Below are positions 20,571-31,351 of a stretch of DNA of 64,000 nucleotides, piece by piece. Both the position numbers and the translations under genes were made by a program. The first letter of the stretch is position 1. Every line of letters begins with the position of its first letter. A model generated the notes under the pieces. The model saw only the letters and a list, made by a program, of their open reading frames with translations, ran no database searches and was not told the DNA's origin. Source of the stretch: Amylostereum areolatum (taxonomy: Eukaryota > Basidiomycota > Agaricomycetes > Russulales > Stereaceae); NCBI GenBank assembly GCA_012932865.1, contig SAXG01000092.1, forward strand, positions 62,001 to 126,000, read 5' to 3'.

Positions 20571-23134
20571 ATGGACTATCGTGAGTGGGCGTGTACCTGA
20601 CCTTTTGCTGCCGCTTTTGACACTAGTCTAATTATCAGAAACCGGGAATCGTACACTGTATCCACCTGGACATCCCGCGCACCGCCAGGGTGGATCTCGA
20701 GGTCTGCTAAGCCCATGATAAACACTAGTGCCCTCACTAACACGGGATACGGTGCCCAGCCTACAACGATTCCTCCGACAGATTCTGGGCCATGTATCTT
20801 GCCGACGCGGAGAAATACGATGTAGCGATGACAGAGAGCATGAAGGGCGACACGGATGGGATGTTAATCTTCGTGCGTGGATCGTTATCGTAATGGATCT
20901 GACTGCTGACATAATATCGCAGACGGGTCTGTTCGCTGCCACAGTCGCCGCGTTCATCATCGAGTTTTACAAAAAGCTCAATCCCGACTCTGGAGACGAC
21001 ACTGTCACCCTACTTTCGGGAATTGCCCAACAAGTTGCATCTGTTTCGAATGGTAGTACCCAAGCATTGGCTGCACCCCCAGGCCCCTTCCACACTCCCG
21101 CATACGCTGTGCGACTCAACTCTCTCTGGTTTATCAGTCTGTTTCTCAGCTTGGCTGTGGCTCTCTCGTCGACGCTTGTACAGCAGTGGTCTCGACGGTA
21201 TCTCCACGCTGCTCGGAGACGCGGTCCTCCGCATAAGCGTGGCCCCATGCATTCCATTCTTCTCAGCGGAATGAAACAGTTCCGGATTGAGCAAACTGTT
21301 GAGGTTATGATTGGGCTTCTTCACATCTCTGTCTTCCTTTTTCTTATCGGACTTGTCGACCTCTTGTTTGTCATCAACCCAACAGTTGCACACACAGTTC
21401 TTCCCTTTGTGATTGCTGGGGGGGTGGTATACTTGGTTCTGACTTTGCTGCCCCTTGTGTACGTCTCATCCCCATACGACACACCTATAACTCAAATTAT
21501 TCGAATTATGTTTGCATGCTTTAAATTCCTGCTATGGGTGTTCCTGCTGGCTATGAGAAAATTTTCACGAGCTGTGTTTTCGTGGCACCCACTCCTTATC
21601 AATCTGATCAGCTGGCAAAATCGTCGATGGTTGAGTGACTATCAGAAGTGGCTTTCATCCCACCTTTATCAATCACGGAAGAATGTACTTGAGGATATGG
21701 TTGAATCACGGGAGTCTGGAGAGTGTGAGAAATATGCTCTTCATCTTACCCTCAAATTACTAGATGAAGACTGGGAAGTCGAAGAATTTCTAGCCTGCTT
21801 GCCAGGCTTGCTTAAGAGCTTGCCTACCACAATCTATGCCCCAAGTATCATGGCATATCTGATCTGTCACCAGGATCTGATACCTCGCATACAAAATCTT
21901 CTACATGCCTGTCTAGAACGTCAGCCCCTTGTCCCAGCAAATATAGTTTCTCGGCGTCTCTCAGTTATTGGAGATGCATTTTCGCTGGTGCATCACCATG
22001 TCATGCAATCCCCAGAATGTATTGCTATTCTCAATGCAACAAACAGCTGGGATTCAACTATATTTGCCATACAGAATACCATAGTGGATATGGTTGGCAG
22101 GCTCAATAACTATTATAGAGGACGGATCTCTCGACCTCGCCTACTGGCTGTTTCAGCTGCACTAGCGCAATTGAGAGATCATGCCATGAGAACTCTCTTA
22201 TGCCGACCAGCTCAGAGATATATCGAGGAACCCTCACCTCTCCATGCATCCCGCATTGTGATGGTTCTTGCAGATGCTGGCTGCCGCCCCTTCAGTCGTG
22301 ATATGAATTTGCCTCAAGTATATCATACCCTCCAATGGACTCCTATAAATAGGGTGCCATTACCATATCATGCAGCAGAAGAAATGCATTTACAGTTAAT
22401 CCAACGGGCTGGGATTCTATGCAATATAAATACCTTTGTCCGTGAAACATGGGAGATACTCACCAAACCTGATCGGATGTCTAATGATCCCCACTTTGAA
22501 CTTGAACCTGAGCTGGCATCCCAAGAGGACTACGATGTGATTGTCGATACCTTGCATATCCTTGTCGACACCCTGAACCTCTACTATAAGCTTGATACAG
22601 ATATGCTATGGCTAGATGCAGTGGATGAATTTGCCATGATATGGGAAGAACTTGTGCAGAAGAAGGTTTACCTAACTGAAACTCACCCTCATAACAAGGA
22701 CGAGGAAGACCCCTTCAAGAATGTCCGTCTGGCTGAATTCTTCTCAGGGCTGCGTTACATTGCCAGGAAGATTCTTCCACATTCCACCGCCGCCTTTGCT
22801 TCCCGGGAGCTCAGATGCCCGCTTCCCAAACCTACACCATCCGAGATCGAGTTCTTCGCGAGTGCCGCAACCACGACGATTCGGCTGACCGCAGGTATCG
22901 AAGATCAGCAGCAGCCAGCGTTGGACAAGCTTACACAAGATGGAGAAGAAGGTCAGTTCGCTAGGCTCTCTTTCGTGTCAGTCATGTTCATATCTTTGTT
23001 CAGGTGTAGCGAACGACGGGAAGAAAGATGCCGAACTCGAAAGTAGGAAGGTTGGAGTTGTCGTGATCCCTCGCGACTCCGAGGACGTGATGATTGAAGC
23101 GTTGGAAAGATCGATGGATTTATGCTCCGGATGA
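20571..23134 (+). CDS. DUF6535 multi-pass membrane protein, intact copy 1
   Basis: Five exons (20571-20580, 20639-20701, 20760-20872, 20923-22951, 23004-23134) give 781 aa with the frame preserved; the first exon is only 10 bp. The DUF6535 core is FWAMYLADAEKYDVAMTESM, DGMLIFTGLFAATVAAFIIE, then hydrophobic segments LWFISLFLSLAVALSSTLVQ, VMIGLLHISVFLFLIGLVDL and VLPFVIAGGVVYLVLTLLPL. A long helical cytoplasmic region follows, ending ALERSMDLCSG. The family is abundant in Agaricomycetes and has no known function. The 3' two-thirds use more A/T-ending codons than neighbouring genes, which may mean recent transfer or relaxed codon selection. The start rests on the Q-T-G-N splice series reaching a clean ATG. 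Confidence 0.85.
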
Positions 23135-23929
23135 ATATGTATTCTACGATAGTTCCTTTAAAAAGACGGGCATCAGTTTGGAATTTCATAGTACCAGATG
23201 GAGAAAAGCGTACCGTGCCGGCGGTGACTGGTAGACGTGAGAAGATAATATGCGACTAAGAAGACGTGTCCAGCACGAAAGCAAAACCACACAGGATACA
23301 GAGCACCACAGGTAGGTTGGGGCAGAGAGAGAAAGCTGAATATCGCGCCCAAATCGCGCTCGGAGAAATCTAGAATCACCTCTTCAGTTGAGTTGGCAGG
23401 TCGTGACGTCGTCGACAAACGCCTTTTGTTGCTGCGAACTTACATGTCCGTGTAGCACGCTCAGACTCCAGAAACGCACTTGCTCTCGAGATGGCGACCC
23501 CTTCGGATGTTCCGTAGAGCCATGGTTTGTAGATTTTTGCACGCTCACGATGAATTTGAGAAGTCAATTGTTGACTGAAGACGGTGACCGCGCGGGCAAG
23601 GCTGAACGTGGGAAAGTTAGAAGTCTTCCTCCGCGCACAACTGCACGCGGACTGCATGTCCACTAGTGCGGTCATCATCTGTCCTCCGGCTGTCCCCCTT
23701 CTTGTCTTCACTCCAATCCTCTCCGTCCCATCTCAGTTACCAACGATATAGCAGCATATTGACGCATTGATGGAAATAAACGCCTGATCGCCTCCTCTGC
23801 GTTGGCCAAGAATCTCACAAGTGGAACAACAAATTCTCATCGGTGCGTCCGAGTCGTTCTCTATCTCTGTCTATCTCTGTTCCCTGCATGAGCTCAATCC
23901 GATTTATCTACCATTCAGATAGCCTTGCT
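23135..23929. other. Intergenic, no supported feature
   Basis: No coding frame with family similarity. A short duplicated CTATCTCTGT occurs near 23862-23881. Confidence 0.35.
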
Positions 23930-25560
23930 TTGCGCACTCCACGAAGATATAATGAATGGTTTCGGTCGCACGAACGGTGCTCGACAACGGCCTCTTGGAG
24001 AAACGGACGGGGTCGTGGACGGACTCGGATCTCCTGATTTATGTGCGTCTCTCTCTTTCCCCTCCCACCGACGTATGGCACTGGTACTGCCATACGCCAG
24101 TTTGTTTTCATTCGTGGTGACGAACTCAATCGCTATCGAGACGTACAGCGTCTTGGCCGATACCTCACCTACGCACCCAATGTGGCCGCCTCAACTATAC
24201 CTCCCTCTTCTTCACTCCGCAACTACCGCCACCCCTGGACATGGTCTATCGATATCCCTCATAGCGGAGAACGTCACGCGTCCCTCAAGCGGGTTTCATG
24301 TTTCAATATACCTTACGACGACAGGATGAGTTTCAACCACATCTTCCTTATCCTTTCCCTCGCTTTCCTCACCATCATCTTCCTCGGGTCCTCCTCCTCG
24401 CCGGTACACCTACGTCCGCCTGGTTCTGGCTATTTTTGCGGGCATTACACCCGGATTCCTCACATCGGTACCCCGCGTTCGCGTCCATCTTCACAAAGGC
24501 ATGCAAGACCGGCCCAACACGATTTCGCCTCTTATCACGGGCATCTCCTATATTGCAGATGAAGAACCCTCCAGCACAACATCACGGACCAACTCGGGAA
24601 GACGAACGATCAGGATTCGGCGAACGCAAGCCCAAGGAACCTGCTCGATGCGCTCCTGCGTGGCTCACCCTGTGCGGAAGAAGTTGCTCGTCGAGCCATC
24701 GAGGAGTTGGTCGCGGTCGTGGACAAGACTGCGCGGTCTGCCAAGGAGAGTTCGGCGAAGACATCATACTCAGACTCCTTCTTTTCGACCGCCTCGAGCA
24801 CCGAAGTTCACGATGGACTTCGCGCATTCGCCAGTGGCGCTCTCCCACCCTATGTCGCGCGCAAGCTCTTCCGCATCCACGACTGGCTCAACAGCGTCCA
24901 GCCCTACACGACGTCCACATGTTCAAGGACAGTCTGCGTAGGTCACCGGCGATGAACACGCCTCGGACCTTAAGACAATCCGAGCTTCATGAACGTCGAC
25001 GATCTCTGGCCCTACATTCGTTCAGCCGGATATATTCTAGTTCACCACGGGGACCTTCCCCACCCGCAAAATGGCTTTTCTTCCAGGCCGAAACTCGGAC
25101 GAGGAGGCGGGATATATACTATACGTAGTGGAAGCCACGCTACTTCTCGCTGGTAGACCCCTCGGCGAGCCGGCCATTGGCGAGATTCCATTCCGCGGAT
25201 ACATCGTCGGGACTTACCTGTTTCATCCTTTCTATCGACTTCCACGGCACCCATAGAATCACCGGCGAAGGCCCGTATCTTCTTCACGCTCGCCTCGACT
25301 TCAATCCCAACCATGACCACCCGTCCTCTGGCTCCTTCAACTCCCCATTCTCTCCCTTCGGATAGAGCACAAGTGTGTCGTAACCTACAAGTTTGGCCGC
25401 CGCCCGCGACAAGCACAGGTGTACGTCATACTCCACCCCTCCCGGCGCCACAACTCGTCTCTTTCCCTTAAGAGTCTTTTCAACGCCGCTTTGGAGGAGC
25501 CACAGGTCGAGGAGGAATCTCCCGAGGAAATGCGTCCACATCGTACCGCGTTCAAGAGAG
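23930..25560 (+). pseudogene. DUF6535-family pseudogene, copy B
   Basis: Decayed pieces keep family order: a degraded N-terminal exon near 23940-24040, then SLFSFVVTNSIAIETYSVLA (about 24105), a weak membrane-segment region, a helical part with NASPRNLLDALLRGSPCAEE and AIEELVAVVDKTARSAKESS, and ARKLFRIHDWLNSVQPY near 24860. Multiple frameshifts and stops separate them. Sequence after about 25100 is only weakly assignable. Confidence 0.6.
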
Positions 25561-25609
25561 TATTTCCATAATCGGCTATCGAAGGCGGCGACGAGCGGGG
25601 GAGTCTAGT

Positions 25610-26700
25610 GGATATGTCAACCCAAACAAAGGAAGACGGCATTCTTCTCTGTGTGCGTTTTCTTCTCTGTTTTTCTCATCGAGGTGTAAAACTGACATCG
25701 CTATAGGCCGGCCTCTCTTCGGCTGTAGCGATATTCATCGAAGAGACCTACACGCTCCCCTAGCCTGATAGCGTGTACGTACACGTCGTGACACCACAGT
25801 ACCCTCGAGACAAGACACGTCCATCGCCGTATCACACTGGATCAACTGTTTGTGGCTCAGCAGCTCCTCCCCGGCCACGTCTTTGCCTGGTCCAATAATG
25901 ATCACGCAAGCTCCTCCAGGACACCGGGCGGTCTCTCTCACCTAATAGAGCCGCGTTCGGACATACCTTGCGCATGTCATGGAAAGCCTCGCCCCGGTTT
26001 CGTTTCAACGCCTTTCTGTCCTCCGAGTTATTCGCGTTCAACATTGTCGCGTACGTCAACTCGGCGGTGAGGCCGACCATCTCCATGTGGTTCTTCACCC
26101 TGACCGAACGGAAATCGTCGGGCGCTGCCTCTACCGCACCCGATGACCTGGCACTCCTGCGGGAATTTGTCGAACACAACATACATATGCGGCGCGCGCT
26201 ACCGGGGGCATCCAAAGATCGGCGAGGCCATGCTCGTAGACTCCAGGCGCATTCTTTCCCGCCAACCTCGAGAACGGGAAGAATGTTCATATCGCCAAGG
26301 ATGAACCGCTGCAGGTCATCGCCGAGAAGCTTGCCGCGGGCGACCCGAACTTCAGCGACATCGATGGGCTGAAGACATCCGTGCGGACGCACCTCGCCAC
26401 GTCAAGGTCGGGTACTACATGTACCGACCACGACCGTCCGCGAGGCGACGCTCTTTCCGGATCGGAGGGCGGAGGGGAGGATTCGTTCGAGATGGCGTTG
26501 GTACCGGTGAGCTGGGAGGAGCTCTCCAAGTACAGCGGGGCGGAGCCGGAGATTGTGGACGCGATGAAACTACCAACTTTACCACTGAGGAGCCCTTCGA
26601 CGAGGACGAGCCGGCCGCTGGAGAGGAAGAACCCTGTGGGTGAGACGTTCGTCAGGATCCTTCGATCCTGCCCTCCGCACCATCAACCACAAAATCAACG
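25610..26700 (+). pseudogene. DUF6535-family pseudogene, copy C
   Basis: Starts with a KEDGILL-type exon end (25633) and AGLSSAVAIFIEETYTLP (about 25709). It continues with NIVAYVNSAV (26040), NVHIAKDEPLQVIAEKLAAG (26280) and VSWEELSKYSGAEPEIVDAM (26505). The membrane block is mostly deleted, and frames change repeatedly. Confidence 0.6.
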
Positions 26701-26914
26701 GGGAAGGCCATCGTCCACGAGTCGCCCGGCCATGAGCCTCGCCATCCCGACGTCGCATCCGCGTCTTCCACCTCCTTGGGTTCTAGGGCCTTTTTTCCGC
26801 GGCCAGGACACGAACCCAGCATCTCTTATGCTCGCATCACTGGTAAGAACTCTTTGGAGGACTAAGTTTATCGAAGTTCTTCTCCTGTCACATCATCGTC
26901 GAGGCAGTTAACAG

Positions 26915-27500
26915 TGAAGGCGAGTGCCAATAGCATACCCAATATTAGCTCGAAGACCCCGACGCCTCTCCCACACCTTCCGGCTCCTTGGACTCCTCTT
27001 CCTCCTCCTCTTGCCAAGACCCGTGCTCGAACTGGTCAGTGGCGAGTCCTATGGCGGAGAATTACGTATACCCTTCAAGCAGCAAGCTCTATCTCGCGCA
27101 TGGCGCGGACGGACTCTTTACAGACTACCTTCCCTTGCTACTTCGTTCTCCCTCATCTGCATCGGGTCATCCCCTCTTCACTGTCGGCCTCGTTACGCTC
27201 GAGTTTACATCTCACAACGTCAACAACCAGGCCATCCTCGCAGGTCTTTCGCATGGATTTGTCACGCTTCCACCTGTATGCGTTGTGCACTCGTCCCCGT
27301 ACAAAAGCACTCGCAAACACAACACGCTTCAGCGACTTCATCGCCATCCACCGGAATCACGTACTGCGCGACAAATCGGATGTCGTGGGCCTCGTGCCCA
27401 ACAGGTGAGGACGAGGCAGGGTGGAAGACATCCCTGACCCCTCAGAAAGCCAGGACAGGTTGGGGTGTGTGGCGTTCGAACTTCGACAGACCAACACAGA
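26915..27500 (+). pseudogene. DUF6535-family pseudogene, copy D (membrane block)
   Basis: The segment VGLVTLEFTSHNVNNQAILA continuing GLSHGFVTLPPVCVVHSSPY matches the second and third membrane segments of intact family members. Because it lies after the C-terminal part of copy C, it is a separate fragment. Frames upstream (26924-27685) are low-complexity Ser/Pro/Arg translations and not convincing. Confidence 0.5.
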
Positions 27501-27949
27501 TGCTGTCCCGGTTTTGTTCGGCGATGCTCCATCTATGTACGTACGGGCTACTTATTGATTCGGTCGAACAGTTGCGTCAATGTCAAAGATTTTTCTTGCG
27601 CATGCTATGTATTTGCAGTCCTTTCGTTCCTGCGTATACAACGTCGAGCGGGCCTGCATGCACTGGTTCTAAACCACGCCTATGATGTGCCATGAGCGCG
27701 ACACCACCTCCTCTATCGAGCAGATATCACCGACATCATCGACAGGGCGAAACTCGACCATCGCCATCGCCATCACCAGCGCACCAACCAGTTCTCCTCC
27801 CATCGTGTAGCGTACCATCCACGATCAACGGATCTTTTCAGACCACCACGAGCCATCCCGCGCCGGCGACTCCCCGCCGCTTCCGGGGCCTTCATCGTCA
27901 TTTATTCAAACTTCATCCACAAACCTCCCGCGGCCGAAGGCTATGCCAA

Positions 27950-28620
27950 CTCTAGGAGAGCAGTGTCCACTGCGCACGCATATCCAGTGGTTGGGCGAGC
28001 GCAATGCGGTTCTTCCCATCCAATCTATTGGCAAACTGCACCATAGAGAGGAACTGCAACGCGCGGGAAGATGACGGAGATAGAGAGAAGTGGAGAGGGC
28101 GCTCACAACGCACGCTCGTGTTGAGGTGGGACAGTAGGGTGGGGAGGATGTCGACGAGCATGACGGGGAACCGATGGGTAGGGTCGCGTCGGACCACTTC
28201 TAAAACGCCGAGCGGGGTGTTCTGAGGACGGCGGTGGGCGTGAGGTGGGGGTTGTCGCGTGGGTGCGTAAGTAGGGAGGCGTTGTGGGGCACGGCGACGG
28301 TACAATGGCAATGTTGAACCAGCAGGTATGCGCGCGCGAGGGGGTCCCGTATTTCGAGCCGTTCGCTGGTTCTCCACCGTGCGGAGCGCGTCGATTGCAT
28401 ATGGTTGCAACACCTAGCAGGACCATCTTCAAGCACGCCGGACTCGAAGTCTGTCGTTCCCGCTCGTACAGTGTGCATTCGTCCTCCACAACGAGAAATG
28501 TCGTCACAGGTGTGATTAGCGATGGTAGCATTGGATTGCGAGCGGGAGGCGGCGGGCGCACGCGACGACGCCGACGCAGACGGGTTCCCATGACTCCGGG
28601 ATCGCGTCGACATCCACGGT
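27950..28620 (-). pseudogene. Unassigned decayed coding fragment
   Basis: Minus-strand pieces in several frames look protein-like (LAQPLDMRAQWTLLS, LEVVRRDPTHRFPVMLVDIL, FLSMVQFANRLDGKNRIALA). The last exon may begin after an AG near 28042 and stops at 27952. Upstream frames shift at least twice. No family was recognised; it may be a broken host gene between DUF6535 relics. Confidence 0.3.
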
Positions 28621-28689
28621 GTTTAGTATTTATTTCGTCCAGGGCGCACCCATGCTCTGCCAGAAACGCGTCGAGGGATGTACGTGGGA

Positions 28690-29200
28690 CGCGCCTGCAT
28701 ATCTAGTTGGACGACTGGGATGGCGGGCGCGGGTACTAAGTATGAGCACCTGAGCGAGAGCAGGTTGGAATCCGAGGCGTGGCTGATGCCTCTGTGACGA
28801 CGGCCGCGACGTAGGATTCGGGGTGGCTACGACGCATAGTGTTCGTGCTGAGGGATCGTTAGGAGATCGACGACGCCGACGCGGAGCGTCCTGATGAGGC
28901 GTGGGAAAGCAATGTATTTCTCTTCTTACTCTTCTCCTCAGGACCTCAAGGCCTCATCAACGTATCGTTCTCCTGTCATCGCCATCTCTTACATTGGCTT
29001 ACCGTCACCCCCCACCATCCTCCAGCGACAAGAACACGCGCCTCCTTGTGATGGAAACACATTTCTCGAAGTCTTCCCGTGCTGATCGAAGAATCTCACC
29101 GGAAACTCATCCAAGTCGGTGTGTGCCGGCAGTATCCTGATTTTGTTTCTTCCACGAGCTGACGTTGACTCATGTTCTACTCGGTCACTGTCAGGCATCA
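28690..29200. other. Intergenic, no supported feature
   Basis: No coherent coding frame or repeat seen. Confidence 0.3.
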
Positions 29201-30175
29201 GTGAACGTATCCCGTGAAACGTGGCGTATCACGCTGGTTACGCAGGCGAGTTCGACTTGAAGACAACATCCTGGAGAGGTGGTGTTACGGAAGATGTCCT
29301 GGCTTCAGTACGGGTTTCCCTTTCTTTTTTCTCTCACGCACATATAAGACTAACATTCTTAATTGCAGAACGGTCCCATCTCTTTCACTGCGTTGCTATC
29401 AAGACGTACAGGCACTCCCAGCCCGAGAACACGCAGGCTCCACACGCAAAGTTCGCGGCCGCGGTCGAGGATACCTCTGTCGGCCTCCATTTTTCTTCAG
29501 ATCATTTGTCTCTAGATCGTCGCCCTCTTTCCCCCTCACCCGACCTATTGCTACCGTCGTATATGGCCCCCCAAAGTTTGTACAGAGTATTGGACGACCC
29601 GGATCCTGCAAGCGGCGAGCTCATGTTCAAATATCCCTTGCCTGTACCCGACGTGGATACGTCCTTTTTGGACACCTCCCCATTCCTCCGTCGTTGTTTC
29701 ATCATCAACTGTGTCGTCTTTTGGTTTACGGTCCACAACATCGCCACATACCTCAATTTGACCATAACCACTTTCAAAGACATCACAAGGAGCTCTTGCG
29801 AACATCTGCCAAGCCCTAACCAAGGCTCCTCCTTCACCACTACCCCCTACAAGCTCCATATCGACATACCGCACCGGCTGGTGGCGCCCTTCCGCACTCC
29901 GTCGCTCTCGCAAGCTCTTCGGTGTGCACGGGTGGCTCAACATCACCCAGCCCTACCTGACCACCCGCATCTTCAGGGACAGTCCACTGCAGGCCATCGC
30001 CACGGGGCTCGCCTCGGTCTTTATGGACAATTGATGGACGCCAACGACCTGCGAGCGAGCGTAGCCACCACCTCACGACGAGGACCTTCTCCGTCCGCGA
30101 TGTGGCAATCGTTCTAGAGCGCAAGTTGGACGAGGAGGCGGAGAAGGAGATTATGAGCTCATCGGGAGCCACGTC
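29200..30175 (+). pseudogene. DUF6535-family pseudogene, copy E
   Basis: Contains a recognisable membrane piece (VVFWFTVHNIATYLNLTITT, about 29715) and a C-terminal piece in another frame that spells RKLFGVHGWLNITQPYLTTR and DSPLQAIATGLASVFMDN (29905-30030). It matches the same order as copy B. An intron-like GTACGGG...TTGCAG sits at 29309-29368. Frameshifts make it non-functional. Confidence 0.6.
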
Positions 30176-30464
30176 GTTTCTACATTCTCGTTCAAGAGCT
30201 CCTCAGCGAACACCTTAACGAGCATCTTCATCGGGACTCTTCTGTTTTCCCCTTTCCACCCCCAGGCATTGGCATTCACTTTACGCTCGCATTGACCTCG
30301 AGTCCAACGTTGACCACCCACTCTCCGACTCTTCGAGCTCCACATTCTCTCCGCAAATCTCCGTCAACCTTTTCGTACGCGTTGTGGCCTCCCTCGAATG
30401 AAACACCTTCGCCCTCATCCTAGGCGCCACAGGACCCTCGGAACAATCTACATACATCACCATT

Positions 30465-30975
30465 AGACATGTCACACTGGATCAACTGCTAGCAGCTCAT
30501 TCTCCCCACCTGCGCCGCCAATGGTCACGCAAGTACCTCCAGAACGCACAAACCTCTCACCCATCGGGGCTGCGCTCAGACGTCGTGGAGAAAATCGGCA
30601 CATGAATTTTCAGGGATTGCACGCCGTTTTATTCATCTGTCTTCCCCTTCCATCATCGTTCGATCCGCATTCATCATCGTCGCCTACATCAATTTTGGCG
30701 GTGGCTGTCCTCAAAAGGCCTTGCATACGGTTCCCGTACCTTGAACGAACAGAAATCCCCGGAACGCGCTCGACGACCTGGCGGGATCCGTCGAAGACAA
30801 CATAGGCATGTGGCGGACGGTGTGGTCCACCTGCTCGTGCGGGAACTCGTCCACACCCTCGTCCTTCAGCCGTTCGTGATGATCTTCGTCGAAAACGGGA
30901 AGAACATCCCCATCCCCAAGGACAGCCGTTGGAGAACCTTGCCGACGAGTTCGCCGCGATACGGTCATGAACGTA
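30465..30975 (+). pseudogene. DUF6535-family pseudogene, copy F (short)
   Basis: Fragments include LDQLLAAHSPHLRRQWSRKY (30480) and VLQPFVMIFVENGKNIPIPK (30860), the latter a near match to copy A's GKNVNIPKDSP motif. The intervening membrane block is largely gone. Confidence 0.5.
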
Positions 30976-31351
30976 AGGAGACGAACGGCGAAAGAGTGTA
31001 GAATACGGGTGTATACACCTTCTTCCAAGCTCCCAATGGCTCTTGTGTCCGTGTGTGTGGTCTTTTCCGGTTATCATGCAACGAAATGTGTGCGGTGTCG
31101 AAGTGTGTCGCAAACTCGCAACTATATAGCCGATGCTGTGACGGAAGGTGTTCAAAATCTTCACCTCACGCTAACTTGCAGTAAGTTGAACATGTAGATC
31201 CCGTCGTCAACCTCGTGCCGTGTTCGACGCAAGGTAGGTCACATATCCATACCTGCAAGCACCAGTATGTCCACGCTCAGAGCGAGCGAAAGGAAGAAGA
31301 AGAAAAAACAGACGCATACATCCCCCCTCCTCGCCAAAACGTCCTCCTGCC

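Noticed and set aside
27694..27955. Ser/Pro-rich plus-strand ORF
   Set aside because: Low complexity, no context; lies opposite the start of a decayed minus-strand fragment.
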